Notes under the pieces: model-generated
Databases searched by the model: none
What the model was told of the DNA's origin: nothing
The model's input: only the letters and a program-made list of their open reading frames with translations
Translations under genes and position numbers: made by a program
Shown here: one piece after another, positions 12,301 through 24,326 of the stretch
Position numbering within the stretch: position 1 is the stretch's first letter
Layout of the letters: every line of letters starts with the position of its first letter
Assembly (NCBI GenBank): GCA_014871385.1
Contig: CM026426.1
Location: forward strand, 42,365,613 to 42,429,612
Origin: Ceratodon purpureus
Lineage: Eukaryota > Streptophyta > Bryopsida > Pseudoditrichales > Ditrichaceae
Length of the DNA: 64,000 bases
Reading direction: 5' to 3'

Positions 12301-13980
12301 CACTGATATGGTAAGCTCACTGGATATCTACATGTCAAGTGACATAGACACCTGACGTGGCTGTTGTAATTTTAACAAGTGAATTAACAATTGACTGATT
12401 AAAAAAAGTCAGTCATCAACTGGATCAACTAATGGTTTCACATGTTCTAAGTAACACAATTTTGTGACAAATCTGTTCTTTTATCTATAGAAACGGTCGC
12501 AGTCCACCTGTTTGAGATCTCTATGGTTTCTTCTGTCTCATTGATGTCCGCTAAAACTTTTACCATCTTCTTGGCACTTTTTGTCACATCCTCTGCAATT
12601 CCAATGGTCTCCGAAATCCTCTTCTTCCTATGACCCGTGCTTCCCATTGTTTTGCTTATTCCGCAGTTGTGGAAGTTGCTGTAGAAGACAAAAGGTGGAC
12701 CTCCTCTGCTTGCCTTCCCTGCCTAGACACGCCGGGGATCGTGCCAACCGGGGGTGAAGGTCGACTCTAACCTTGACCTGTACGTGGTGTTGGATGATGA
12801 ATGGTTCCTTGGACGCCTCTCTGAGGGGTTCTCGCTACCCTTAGAGGTGCATTCAAGTTTATTTCTTTGTGCACTTGCCTCGGGCTAGTGAGGTTGCTTC
12901 TTAGCCTCCCCATATCCGTAGTAGATGAGGTGTGGAGGCGTGTGCTGCGAAGGCCGGCGCCCAAACCTTGGCCAAACAGGCCCTTGTGACTTTGAGCAAA
13001 CGAGAGCTTGGGGGAGTCACTGCCTGTGAGATCTACTAGTGACGGCTAGGAACCACTAACACCCGGCCATCCCTCCTCTCTCAAACCGTCCATAAATCCC
13101 ATTCCCGTAGCTACATCGTCTAGAATGGACGCGTAATAGTTCCCATCATGGGGTCGATAGTGTCTCTAGCATGGAGAGGGGGGGAGGGGGCGAATTCAAC
13201 GTGGCCTTGTCCGTCAACCACTCCGCCATGTTCCTATAAGCATCTAGGTAAAAAGACTTCAGAAGCTTATAAAGCTTCTTCTCCACGAGTGTGGTGTGCG
13301 AGAAATACTCTTCACTATTCCTACGTGTGCAAGAGCAGAAGTCCCATATATTCTTGAAATTTGAGAGGAGAGTGCTTCACTTGAACTTACAAGCATCTCG
13401 ATGCCTTTCCAAATCTTCCTCCTCCTTTATAGCATTCAATTTCATTGCTCTCTTCCCTCATTTGCCTAATTCTCGGCACATCAATTCTCTCGCATCCTCT
13501 ACTATCATTTCTTCCATATACTCTTTACCCTTAGCTTCTATGAGCCCAACTATCTCCAGTTAAGACCAGTTGAGGTCTCTTTCTTTTGTACTTGAATCCT
13601 TTGCTTCATTATACCCTGGTCTTACCCTTCTGAATACTCTTACAGACGGCCTCATGAGCAGCGATGATCCAAAGCTCGTGCTCTTTGAGAGTTTTTTTTC
13701 CGGTTAAAATTTGAACCCTCTATACTACTCTAAGGGCTGACTCTAGTATCGAACGAGGGTGGGGTGGATGTGTAGGTGAGGTGTTCCATAGGTGCTTGAT
13801 CCGAATACCAAAGCCGAGACATAAGAGAAGAGAGCGAGGCTCCAGGGCGACGAGGAGGTTCACTTACAGATAAGTCAAAATGAAAGAAACCTATACTGTA
13901 GTTTGGTTTCATTGCAACTATGTATTGCTCCACAATAATACAATAATTTTGTAGCTAGACTGAAAGTATTCAAAGTAGAT
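9301..13980. other. Gene-poor stretch, no gene supported
   Basis: Short ORFs only. A 22 bp direct repeat (TACGTAGGAAAGTYATGGTG) occurs near 10540 and 10573. A 66-codon minus ORF at 12447-12647 starts with ATG and is Lys/Glu/Ile-rich, but has no recognised domain or splice context. 12720-13110 is locally GC-rich without a readable frame. I see no RNA gene here. Confidence 0.45.
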
Positions 13981-13981
13981 C

Positions 13982-14518
13982 TCAAATGGCAAGATGCAGG
14001 AGATTCAATTGAGCAGAAAAATCTAAAGGGCGGAGTTCTGAGGACTTATTGTATTGTGCAGAACCTGTCGAGAGGTTGACCGCCTCCTTAGCCATTCTGC
14101 AGAAAGGGCTCCTCCGGCTGGAAGCATCAATAGAAGCTAGGGTGAACACCATACAATTCACATGAGTCGCATAGTAGAAATAAAAATGTAGCATTAGAAG
14201 TGACATTCGTGTCCACTGTTCCATGAATATTACGTAGACACCGTCGAATGTGCGTTTATTGGTCAACCTTCTGAGGTAGCCATGCAGGCACCTTCAGAAG
14301 TGCCAAAAATGGTTATTTGACCTCGCAATGAACTGCCACTCAAGTAGAAACTTGACCGCCATCTTGGTCACCATCTCCAAACCTCCGAGTCTATTATCAA
14401 AATATCCCTCCCTTCCATACCAACTTCGTGCCACCGTCTTCCTAGTGTTCAACCACCGTTGATAAAGTCTCACAACTCCTCTGCCACATCTGCTGATGAC
14501 TAGGGCCAAGGGTAACAT
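13982..14518 (-). pseudogene. Unrecognised minus-strand ORF broken by one TGA
   Basis: Two consecutive open segments, 14518-14294 and 14266-13982, are in the same frame. A single TGA near 14294 separates them, giving about 178 codons in all. The first part is Arg-rich (RLYQRWLNTRKTVARSWY), the later part hydrophobic/aromatic (MLHFYFYYATHV). I recognise no domain. The continuity suggests a once-coding exon or element ORF hit by a CGA to TGA type change, but with no second copy for comparison this is tentative. Confidence 0.35.
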
Positions 14519-17494
14519 CCCTTGTCAATGCTACCGTGCTAAGTGAGGAGCAACCTACTTCCTAACTCTTGCTGGGTCTAAGGGCATAAGTTGGAAGAGG
14601 GCATAAGTTGGAATGGAGCATAAGTCGGGTTTATTGGTTTAGACTGCATGGAAGAAGCGTTGCAAAGACACCTTTTTTTTTATATAAATGCTACATGAGC
14701 AAAAGTATTTCATTCATCCAATGACGTTCATGCAATAAACAATTATTTATCATAGGTGAGGGGACATGGCGCTGAACAGTGAGAGTTGCAAGGCGCGGCG
14801 GGGTGGGGAGAGGAGCTTCGGCCAAGGGGCGAGGAGAGGAGCATTCACGAGGGCGGAGGTGAAGCAAGCAAGTTGGAAGAGGGTCAAGAGAGGATCTGAG
14901 AGAGGGAGTCGGAAAATAGTGCTTGAAGTTGGTATCTTGTCAGTACTCTGGCTTTTGCACACTTGAATCGGTTTGTCGTATCACAGTCGATTGATCGCTA
15001 TCGGTGCAGCAGCTCTCAAGGTTGCGAGTTCACTCCCACTCTGCAGCTGGAGCTTCTGCTGGTGGAGGAAGAAGTTGGGACTTTGATGATCGAGAAGAGG
15101 ATGGTGATTGGGGAGGTGGAGGGACGAAGCTACCGAGGGAGGAGGAGGGATTCGAAAGAGAGGGAGTTAGCAGAGAGGGAGTCAAAGATAGAGGGGTTGG
15201 AAAAAGGGGGTAGGGTTTGGATGCAAGGTAATGCTATCTTGTATCAATCATCCAGGTGTTTGTAAACTATCCTTATGCATGATATTCCCTCGTACTTATA
15301 CACATAGAAATTATAATACCCGCAGGTTCACCAATTAAGCACTAACGAAGTTGCCTTCACGAGAGTCTCTATGCTTGGGGAGCTGTTGTAGTCCCCCTGG
15401 TTTACAGAGTTGTCTCCACTTCACCTCAATTTAGCAGACTCTTGAGCAATGCCGTCACCAGCCAATCACGGCCTCGGAGAGTTCTCTTGCAATTTTGAGA
15501 GTGGAAGAGTTTGTTTTGAATTGCTCAATTTGCCTCATTAGTAAAGGCCTCCATCATTTGATCACTCTAGCGTACATCACACTGGTTTTTTGAATGCGGT
15601 TGGTTTTATATCTTTTCCTGTGGTATCTCATAACACTAGTGCAATGGTAGTCCGGCTCCAGGCGTCTGTCCACTCAGGAGTCGACCTTATTTACGTTGGT
15701 CCACCCGCATGGAGTCCTCTGTCGTGGAGTGAAGTCGAGCATGCTAGGTTTGAAGTGGTCCAAGTTGGGTCTAGACAGGATCAAATCTGCATTAGGCGAT
15801 GTGCGCCGTGGATGTGGTGGGCTCCGTGGTAAATGTGTCGTAACACCTATCAGGTTATTTTCAAGGGAATTACCAAAGCTCGCTAAAATCCCATCAGATG
15901 AACACTCGATAGAGCAATAGTGGAATAAGCAGTTACTGAGGGCAAATCTAACTCTTATCTTAGTACATATACACTATACCCGGAGCGACCATATTAGAGT
16001 AGGTGCGGTTTATATCCACTGATCCATTTTGAGGGATTATAACCCGATTGTCAGTTTATATTTGGCGTAGGATTGAAGTCGGTCTTGAAGGTTCATACCC
16101 TTCTGTAGGGTTCTTATCTGAGTTCAAGGTTCCTATCCGGCTTCATGGTTTATAACCAGATTGATGGCTTATACTCGAATTGGAATATGTCCTAAGACAC
16201 ATGCTCTGATAATTGAGGCACATGCCCTGATAATTGTTTAATACCCTTATTGCCGGATTAGGGTTTAAGGGGTTGCGGGGTAAAAAGATATAATTAGAAT
16301 GTACTAAGGTGTTTTGGATTGAAAATTTAGAATTATGAATAAATGATATATTGAATTTAAGGAGCCATAAATGTAGATTAATGCATTTTAATTCAATTGG
16401 GCGTTATGCTCTAAAATAATGGATGATCGATGAAAAAAATTACAATAACATAATATTGGAAAAGAAACGTAATTAAATAGTGGAAAAATATTGGAAAAAA
16501 AAAAAAATTGAATTACTGAAACAAATAAATAAACATACAAGTATTGTATGCACACAATCAAGGCGACACGATAGTTTAAAACAAACAATTGCTTAAAACC
16601 CGCAAGCATACAGCGATGAGGAGATACAGATTTAAGAATTTGCGACTCCAGGCATTGACCATAGCAAAGACATATATAGAACAAGTACTTCAGGAGTGCA
16701 TGAGCTATTGAAGAAATTTTCCCCGATGTTTTAGCTGTAGTCTAGGGTTTAGAAGCCTCAAGATTAAGCGATGCATTGTTTCTAACAAGCAAATGTTTCC
16801 CACTTCACGTACACCTAAGATCGAGATTGCGGCACTTTAGCATTAGACACATTGCGGAATGGTGACTGATCAAGCTTACAGAATCGGAGAGGAGCAGTGG
16901 CTTTGTAGACAAAATGGATTTGAATCATTTATTGTTCCTGGTCGTATGAGGTATATTGTTGGTTCTTGCTCTTCGATTTTCAACTGATTCCTGACTTACC
17001 GTATGCGATGGGCATAGTAGGGTAGTTAGAATGTAGTATCTAGCATGATTTGTTGCTTGCTATTGGCCCGGTATCTTTGGAGCGTAGAGATATGCGTCCG
17101 TGGGCTGGAGCTTCGATGGGAGGAACGTCGTGGAGGGAGGTCTTTGCCTTAAGGTATTTCCTCTGCACCTTCCTCTTCACTAGGCTGGAGGCAAGTGTGG
17201 AATGTGATCTAGTGAACCTGCTTTGAGGTTGGGTCATAAAATCAGGGTCCAAAGACAGCTCCTCTTCACCTATTTTACAATGGCTTATTGTAGGAGGAGG
17301 CGAGGGAGTCTTAATATTGTTGGCAACTAGCAATATGGGTACTGCGTAGGTGCGGGATTCAAGCGACGTAGGAGCTGATACAGGGGCCAAGTTGCTTGGA
17401 CTCAAAGTGGGAAGGTGTATGGCCTTGGATTGCACACTGGAGTCACTCCCCTTGAATTGAGAGTAAGCAAATTGTAAGCTCTACGGGGTCCAGA
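14519..17494. other. Gene-poor stretch with relic sequence
   Basis: No domain-bearing ORF was found. 14760-15215 is purine-rich (AGAGGGAG runs), which makes several spurious Arg/Glu/Gly-rich ORFs. A minus ORF at 17040-17435 is Ser/Pro-rich without any recognised motif. A short degenerate minisatellite is listed separately at 16006-16185. Confidence 0.4.
16006..16185 (+). repeat. Degenerate ~19-20 bp minisatellite
   Basis: Successive phrases of the form GGTTYMTAYCCRGATT recur every 18-22 bp, for example GGTTCATACCC at 16090, then GGGTTCTTATC, AGGTTCCTATCC, GGTTTATAACC and GGCTTATACTC. Earlier diverged units sit at about 16006-16060. Units are too diverged for a firm copy number, roughly six to eight. 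Confidence 0.5.
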
Positions 17495-17973
17495 ATGGCG
17501 AGAGTTTACGAGGACGTCAAGGCATGGCAACGATGGTTCCACGACAGCATGCTTCTTACCAAAAGCGGATCTATCCTCGGCAACTCTAAGAACGTTCACT
17601 TGTATAGAAAGAATAAATTGTACTCTACTGGGGTGAGAAGGATGATCATGGGTACTGTCTCTGACGTGAAGACGGCGTAGCCTATAACAAGTACATCATC
17701 GAGCTATACGAGCGGGTGCACCAAAGAGAGATGCAAGACCCACCGCGTCTTCTGCTGCATTTTGCAAAGGGCCTCATGGCCGAGGCTCAAGGCACATGCG
17801 TCAATTGGTGCGCCTTTGCCATCAAATGTTGCTTTCTCGATGAGAAAAAGACTGACTTCAAAGTTCTTCCAAAGTCTCAGAACCAAGTTGATTCCTTGCC
17901 TTTCACGTGGCCCAAGGTCTATTCCCAAACTCGCGTCAACAACAGTAAAAGTCCAGCTCACCCCACTGCCTAG
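17495..17973 (+). pseudogene. Unrecognised ORF with one frameshift
   Basis: Frame 1 runs from the ATG at 17495 (MARVYEDVKAWQRWFHDSML...) to about 17675. The frame then changes and continues as DGVAYNKYIIELYERVHQREMQD...WCAFAIKCCFLDEKKTDFKVLP to a TAG at 17971. Composition in both halves is protein-like, with a Trp/Cys-containing helix-like stretch. One indel near 17675 would join them into about 160 codons. I do not recognise the family. It could be a retroelement capsid-like fragment or an exon of an orphan gene. Confidence 0.4.
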
Positions 17974-18371
17974 TTAAATTCCTTGTGGTTTCTTGCTAAA
18001 TACCACACTCTATATTCCGTCGGTTGTTTTTTGGAATACTATTTGCTAGCCAGCACTTATGGCCCGAAAACGTTGCGATGTGACGTTCAGCCGTTCCATT
18101 TCAGCGTTTATCGTGTGTAGCTCCCGTCTTCTTAACCCTCACATTTGGTGGTTTTGGGTGCCCCTTGGTGTACCGAAATTATTTGCATGCCAGCAAACGG
18201 ACAGTTTGTTTTCAAGAAAACGGGATCTGCCCGACGGGAACTCGAGGCCGGTTTGCGAGGCGGAGGTCGGGTACCCAAGCTTACTGACGACAACGACACT
18301 TGAGACCGAGGACAACGAACGGAAATTACCAAGCTTTTTGGACGAGGACGAGGACAGACGTTACGAATTAA

Positions 18372-18471
18372 TTGTTTGATGCGGTTTTGGTTGGTTTGAG
18401 TTGATTATTTGTTTGATATGGTTTTGGTTGGTTTGAGTTGATTATTTGTTTGATACGGTTTTGGTTGGTTG
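18372..18471 (+). repeat. 37 bp tandem repeat, 2.7 copies
   Basis: TTGTTTGATRYGGTTTTGGT begins at 18372, 18409 and 18446, followed each time by TGGTTTGAGTTGATTA (the third copy is truncated). Units differ at only two or three positions, so the array is recent. Confidence 0.85.
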
Positions 18472-19034
18472 ATTTTGCAAGCACGAGACGATGCGATTTG
18501 CTGAGACATTTGCAAATCGATTTTGTAAGCAAAATCGTGGTGGTAATCGGAATGGCACTTCACATCTCAAGAGTTAACTAAGAAAAGTTGGGGAGCCGAT
18601 TTCACGTTGAAGCGCAAGATGGAATTACAGACCAAGAAATTTTATAACTGATCCAAGAGTGAGCAAAATTGGATACGAACGCTGGAGATCAGTGGAGATA
18701 ATTTTTACGATGCGACACATATGGGAGCTTTGTTAAATGCACATTATTCATCGTTTAGACATTCGTTTATTGTCACGAGGTGCTCTCGATGTTGCAGGTG
18801 CACCAAATTCCAATGGCGGATGCCGGGGATTTAAACTACTACTCTTCTTGAATCGAGTCGTGCGCGATCTGCTTCACAGCAACAATATATATGACGAAAT
18901 ATATGTGACAATATATATGAACCATATATCGACTCCGGAAGTGTGTGGTGGTTTATGGTTACGATTTACATACGCCCTCTACAAGATCACAAACGTTCAA
19001 TTTCTCTCCGCACACGGCAATGGAATTGTAGGAG

Positions 19035-19290
19035 AATGACCATATTCGTTATTTTGAGACAATTTCAGAACTTTGAGACTTTTTGCCTACAATTTCAGCA
19101 ATTGTTTTTAGACAATTTGAACTTTTTTTGACTTTCTAATTATAGATTATCCTCGACTCGAGGATAATCTTCCCATATATAGTCAAAAAGTTTTTGACAA
19201 ATATAGAATCAATCAAGAAATCAATTAAAAAGCTATAGTCAAACATTAAATTGAGACATTGAAAAGTCTCGATATAACGAATATGGTGTT
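19035..19290 (-). mobile_element. Foldback/MITE-like element, copy 2 (256 bp, inverted)
   Basis: Reverse-complement copy of 3389-3645, with the same terminal ACCATATTCGTTAT / ATAACGAATATGGT inverted ends and the same central palindrome built on GATTATCCTCGA. Flanking GAG occurs on both sides (19032-19034 and 19291-19293). A short internal deletion and a few substitutions separate the copies. It lies just downstream (3') of the minus-strand gene ending at 19453. Confidence 0.8.
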
Positions 19291-19452
19291 GAGAGGAGAG
19301 GGAATATTTGCATGCGTTGAAGGGTGGCTATATGGAACCTGGAATATCCAAATAGCAGAAACGTATGAGAAAATTTTGCGTTGCCATTGTCATTGTCTTT
19401 CTCACTATAACGCTATCGTGCAATGCTAGTGCAACGCTACAACAACTATGAA

Positions 19453-20463
19453 CTACAAGAACCTGTAACCGAGGTGCATTGAGGCCGCACTAAGCATAAA
19501 CTGCATGTCCTCTACCAAATCGTAGAACGCAACTTGGAGAGTGTTGCTACACGTCATGGCTTGAGGGAGGCGCTTTGAGTCCCATTCCCAAAAGCAGACA
19601 ACACTGATTGCGTCAATTGAGAAGTACTTCGAGTCCTTCACAAATTGCGCCAACTCGGATCGCTGGCCGTAAGTCATGCGCTCTAGCGCAACTTTGAATC
19701 GATCCTACACAAGCATTCAAACAAGGACGTCACAAGCGCATTGAAAACAATCTCGTCACATTGACCTAACAATTTCGTTATGAATGCAAATGACAAAACA
19801 AATCTAGAGCTAAAACAACTAATCATTTCCAAATGTAAACTTACGATCATGTACTTTGGGAGCTGATTGTAAGTACACACGGAAAGAAATTGCTCCACCT
19901 CTACGCCCACAGAGGCCCTGAAAATGAACTGCAACTGTTCCAGTTGAGTCTTCCTTGCCGCAAACACTATTTGCTTAAGAGTCACTAGCGACAATACTCC
20001 TGCAGCGCCCTTCGAATTCACACAAATCGGCTAAGAATCAAACAACGGAGATAAACATGTTTATACATACAAAGTGTCAACGATTTGCGGGGCGTACCTG
20101 CAGCGACAAGACAACCCAGTTGAAACCGGTACGTAGGGCCTCGCCCATCTAGGAGACCTCCTCGAACATGGTGGCATAAACTCGCGCACGCATGACATTT
20201 TTGGTGCTCACTTTGAAGCATGGGCCTGGCTTCACTGTGCTGACATGGTTCCATAGGACTGGCATCCACGTCTCGTTCTCACTGACATACTTCAACGCCA
20301 TTTCCTGCGCAACAACCTCGTCTGTTTGCATCAGCTTTAACACCTTCCACTCAAATAGCCGCATGGCTTGGAAGTCGGCTTCCCACTCGTGGAATGGCCT
20401 GTCGTCCCGATTGGACGGAATTTGGCCCCTGCGTGTGCAAGCGTGGCGTATGTTATGCAGCAA
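19453..20463 (-). CDS. Three-exon orphan gene of unknown function, one in-frame TAG
   Basis: Exon 20463-20098 ends CTGCAG|GTACGC. Exon 20030-19845 is bounded by TTCTTAG and a perfect GTAAGT donor. Exon 19704-19453 follows TGTGTAG and ends in a stop. All junctions are phase 0 and the joined frame stays open for about 267 codons, except one TAG in exon 1 (after Glu-Val-Ser, near 20149). The 5' end is uncertain: no ATG starts the first open segment, so an upstream exon is likely. Exon 1 contains WEADFQAMRLFEWKVLKLMQTDEVV, exon 3 ends HLGYRFL. I recognise no domain. Codirectional RING-like and kinase pseudogenes lie upstream at 22-25.6 kb. Confidence 0.6.
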
Positions 20464-20899
20464 GAGACGCGGACCTCAGGGATGTGAAGGAGAAACAATA
20501 GGAAGCCAAAGAACTCGACGTTGTCACGTTGTTTCGCGAATAGACAACGCAGTGCCTTGAGGTGCTGGTGTAGAACAACGTGGCATCAGTACTCCTCTTG
20601 AAAACACTTAATTGACACTAGATACCCTCCAAAGCAGGGTTTTCTATGCCGTTGGGTCGTGACTATCCCGTCGCAACGTCCGAATGGATCGTGACGGGGG
20701 TCCTCCGACGTCATAATAAGGGTCAGCATAGGGTCCTTTAGGTCCGACAAGTAGCGAGGGTGAAATAGTTACCCGGCCCCGTTACATGGCGTCCTACTTC
20801 GCATTGCGGTGGTCCCGGACGATGACGTGGCTGCGCGGAGGAGTTCCGACGGTGGAGTCAGGCGGACAGAGATGGGCAACCGATTTAGGGTTCAGTGGC

Positions 20900-21170
20900 G
20901 GACGTGTTTTAATGTGGCGGACGATTGAGGAGGAACCCGAGCGTTGGATGCCGGGGAAGTCCGCGAGTGGGCCGGACTGGTAGGCAAACATGGCTCGGAC
21001 GGGCCAGAAAGCGGGCATAATGCGTATCCGGGGTGGGCGGACTAGATGCCGATTGCATTGCGGACGGAGGTTGTCGGACCGGGCGGACGCAATGTGAACG
21101 AACACATAGAGGGTTACGAGGTGGTCTGCGATGCCGGACGATTTTGAAACTATCGAATGCAGCGGGGTAT
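20900..21170. repeat. CGGAC-rich repeat, copy 1
   Basis: GC-rich tract with many GCGGAC, CCGGAC and GTCGGAC words. Ordered phrases are shared with 23745-24080: TTTAATGTRGCGGACGATTGAGG, GCGGACTGGTARGC, AAAGCGGGCAYAATGCGTA, GTGAACGRACAC and GAGGTGGTCTGCG/GGGGTGGTCTGCG. The two copies are direct repeats 2.8 kb apart and flank the RING-like gene at 21980-23164. ORFs crossing this tract are composition artefacts. Confidence 0.65.
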
Positions 21171-21185
21171 TGGGAACATATTCTC

Positions 21186-21245
21186 TTCAATTTTCACACA
21201 GCTCAAGTGGTTAACGAGCAGATATGAAGTTCGAACCATCCGACA
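21186..21245 (+). repeat. tRNA-like (SINE-type) pol III A/B-box fragment
   Basis: AGCTCAAGTGGTTAACGAGC at about 21197-21216 matches an A-box (TRGCNNAGTGG), and AGTTCGAACC at about 21227-21236 matches a B-box (GGTTCGAANCC). The spacing is shorter than in a true tRNA and there is no cloverleaf, so this is more likely the head of a tRNA-derived SINE than a tRNA gene. Confidence 0.4.
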
Positions 21246-21979
21246 CTACTGAAGTGACACACTGACCAACTACTTTTCAAATTGACATTGATTTCCATCA
21301 GATTATATATTGTAATCGACCTGTATATCGACCGGTCCATTAAAACATGGCTGTCTTGGTAGAAATTTAGTCAGAGAAAGAGTATAGCTCTGAAAGTTCC
21401 TTATAAAAAACATGACTACCTTAATAGAAACTTAGTCATCAAACGAGTATAGGTCTAAAAATTGCTTACAAATAGTTTGTGATCAAAGTTTTCCTGGTTC
21501 AGGTACACTGTTGGGAATTTAAAAAAGGTAAATTGTCCAAGCAATTGTACAAAACTTCTCTGCAGAATCACAATGCAATCCATTTCGTCACTTGCATACA
21601 GTCGCAGTCTTCCAAGAAATTGGAGGTGGATAACACTATTTTGATTTACGGCGGCATGTAGAGGTCGACTTGTCCTTGCGCTCATAATTCCACCCTCCAA
21701 TGTCCGAGTTCAAATGCCTGCACTTCTTTTCTCCTTCTCCAGTATCCAGCGCAGTGCCAATCTCCACTCGCGCTGTTGTAGCAAAACTCAGATATCAGTT
21801 CCGGACCAGCGCAATGGACACTCTAATGCACAACTCCATGTCAAAAACGTATTTCAATAAAAAATTGCTTATCCGATGCAAGATACAGACGCAGAAGTCG
21901 GAAGTATGTTATTTTCGGTTGCATAACGGATTCAGCAATAGTGGAAATCAGTGCACATGCGCGACATTGACATACCTTC

Positions 21980-23164
21980 GCACTTGAAAAAGCCGAAGCT
22001 GTTCAACCAGTTCTCTGCGAAATACTCCCCGCATCTTGCGCAGTTCTGAGCGAAGTCCGCACTGCAGCGCACCACGGGTGGTATGGGCAAGCGCAAGACG
22101 CAGTCACCAGGTCCATCGCCGGAAACCCTTGGTTACAAAGAAAGCAACCTTGCACTGTAAGGGTAATTGAGTCGATGTTCTGCTTGGGCGCTGCGATTTG
22201 AGGACTGGGGGCACGGAACATTGATGCAGACGACCATATCTGAAGCTGGCGGAGATTTTCTTTCAAGCCCTTCACCTTGTCCTTTGCATCGTGCTTTGCA
22301 GAAGACATGCGTTTCTCATCCTGGATGGCCCCCGCAAGATCCCTCGCCGACGTTTGAGTTAAATCCTCCTTCATACGTTGCACTTCCTCCCCAGCTTGAA
22401 AAATTTTCTGCTCTTCGCCGTGGATTTTGTCCTCGAAGAACCTCAAGAATGTTTCATCAGCAGAGCCTTTGACAACGGATTTCATTGCCCTTACTTCTGC
22501 AGTTTTGCCTCTGAGGAGTCTATAGTCTCCTCAATGCACCTCAGCTTGATCTGAAGCTTGTACCTGTCCATATCCGTGAGCGGTGGCTTGGCCTTCTGCC
22601 TCAGAAGCGCAGCCCGTTCGTGTGCAATCCGATGAGTTGCCACGGCCGTCTCGCAGTCCTTCTCAGCGGCCGCAATCTCGGCTTCCAGGCCGCTGGAGAT
22701 GATTTCGAGATAGGTGGCATTCCGGTCAAGGGTGCGAAACAGAGTTGTGAGTTTGTCTCCACTCTCGATTTTCTTACCCCTCCAGCGATCCTCCGCATAC
22801 TTTGCCCAATTCATTGGGTAGCGATGGAATACCTCCGAAACGACCGCCCTCGCAAAGCTCTCCGAGAGGAACAAACCTACAGGAAGCTTGGGAATTTGAG
22901 AGATTGGTGGGTACAGCTCCAACACTCTCCCTTGACCTTTCCTGATTTCGCTCCGTCGAAGTGATATCCCTTGCCAACAACCTTCTCTTTGAATATGGAC
23001 CTCAGCTCCTCATTGCTGACATGGTTGCAGTCGAAGGCGGGGTCCAAACCTGCATTTGGCAACCCAACCTTCACGTGAAAGTAAATCTCCTTCCCAACTT
23101 CTCCCATTCTGACCCCTCTCATTCGCAACAGGTATATCCCTTCTCTTCGATCGGACCCTTGCAA
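21980..23164 (-). pseudogene. Coiled-coil / RING-like accessory gene, frameshifted (family locus C)
   Basis: Three open segments follow each other: 23164-22877 (EIYFHVKVGLPNAG...GKGYHFDGAKSGKV), 22925-22491 (PVGLFLSESFARAVVSEVFHRYPMNWAKYAEDRW, then a Glu/Ala/Lys-rich coiled coil) and 22485-22003 (coiled coil, then CFLCNQGF...ASCACPYHPWCA). A frameshift near 22075 restores CSADFAQNCARCGEYFAEN, completing a C-x2-C...C-x-C-x2-H-x2-C...C-x2-C RING-like finger. A possible donor (GAAG|GTATGT) follows at about 21975. The F/V-rich helix ending M-N-W and the finger match other loci in this window (29-31.7, 51-53 kb). RING fingers usually recruit E2 enzymes. Ligase activity here is inference. Confidence 0.6.
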
Positions 23165-23744
23165 CCTGAGACCATCGAACTACAAATCAAAACCAGAATG
23201 CAATGGCGACTCCAATCAAAACTTGAAGCGATGGCGGGGATTGAATGGAACTGCCCTGGCCATGGCTACCCCTATAGACAGCCGCCATATTTAACCCCAA
23301 GGTGCTCATCTCATTATGGTGATTTGAGGGGTTGAGGTCAGATTGGCGACTGTGACTTGACAACATACCCTTCAGGACTTCATATCTTCGTACTCCTCTT
23401 CCCGCACTCGGTGTATCCAAGTAGGCTCCATCATTGCAACATGAATATGGTGTTTCAAATGTCCTCTGTGGTAATAGATGGTTTAATAGATGGATTAACA
23501 CAAAATTAACTGCATTCAAAAAATCTATGCACTCTGAAATTCTACTGAAGTGTCACACCAACCAACTCTTGTGTTCGTGAGTTCTATTGGGACTTTTTGT
23601 TCATGAGTTACAATTTGAATTTCACGTTGTTGAAGAGGATTTTTGACATTGCCTGGGCCTAGGCATGGGACACTAGCCGTAATTGTCGGCCACTTGTCGG
23701 GTCTTTCAGACATTCTTCGTCGCCAAGTTTGAAGATGGATGTGG

Positions 23745-24080
23745 TTTAATGTAGCGGACGATTGAGGTCGGACCGGCGGATGCGGATCGTGGTTTAGATT
23801 CAGATGGCGGGGAATATGCGGACGCGACTGGGGCGGACTGGTAAGCGGGCATGATTTGGACGCAAGTAATGCGGAATGGAAAGCGGGCACAATGCGTACG
23901 CGGAGTGGGCGGAGTAGACGTCGGACACTGGTAACTGCGAGAGGGTGTCGGATCGCGCAGATTCGATGTGAACGGACACCATCTGCTGGTACAGTGGGCA
24001 AGGGGGTGGTCTGCGTCGCCAGACCACTTTGAGATTGTCCGGCTTAGTATAAACGTTGGGTGTTTAGGATTCTGGTCCCA
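23745..24080. repeat. CGGAC-rich repeat, copy 2
   Basis: Direct, diverged copy of 20900-21170, somewhat longer, with the same ordered phrases and dense GCGGAC/GTCGGAC words. It lies just upstream of the RING-like gene's 5' end and downstream of the kinase pseudogene. The two copies could be subterminal repeats of one element containing the RING-like gene. Confidence 0.65.
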
Positions 24081-24326
24081 ATATTGTGGAATTTCAATCA
24101 CTCTATCATGGCTTCGGGGTCAGGAATGTGATAAACAAACTCTATTTACAAATTGATTGGTTCAGAGTCGGTACATGACTTCCTATGCGCCTAACCTAGA
24201 CGAATGCAAAGTCGGACCCTTGTGTTCAGAATGATCTAGTTATATTCAAATTGTCAGACCACTACAAAGCGGTACCTGCGCGTCGGACGAAACATTTCTA
24301 ACGAGTTTTGCATACTCACATGTAAT

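Noticed and set aside
17040..17435. 131-codon minus-strand ORF as a gene
   Set aside because: Ser/Pro-rich, no recognised motif, no splice or promoter context and no second copy.
20786..21190. Overlapping ORFs on both strands in the CGGAC-rich tract
   Set aside because: Their Arg/Pro/Gly content follows the CGGAC repeat, which recurs at 23.75-24.08 kb with different frames open.
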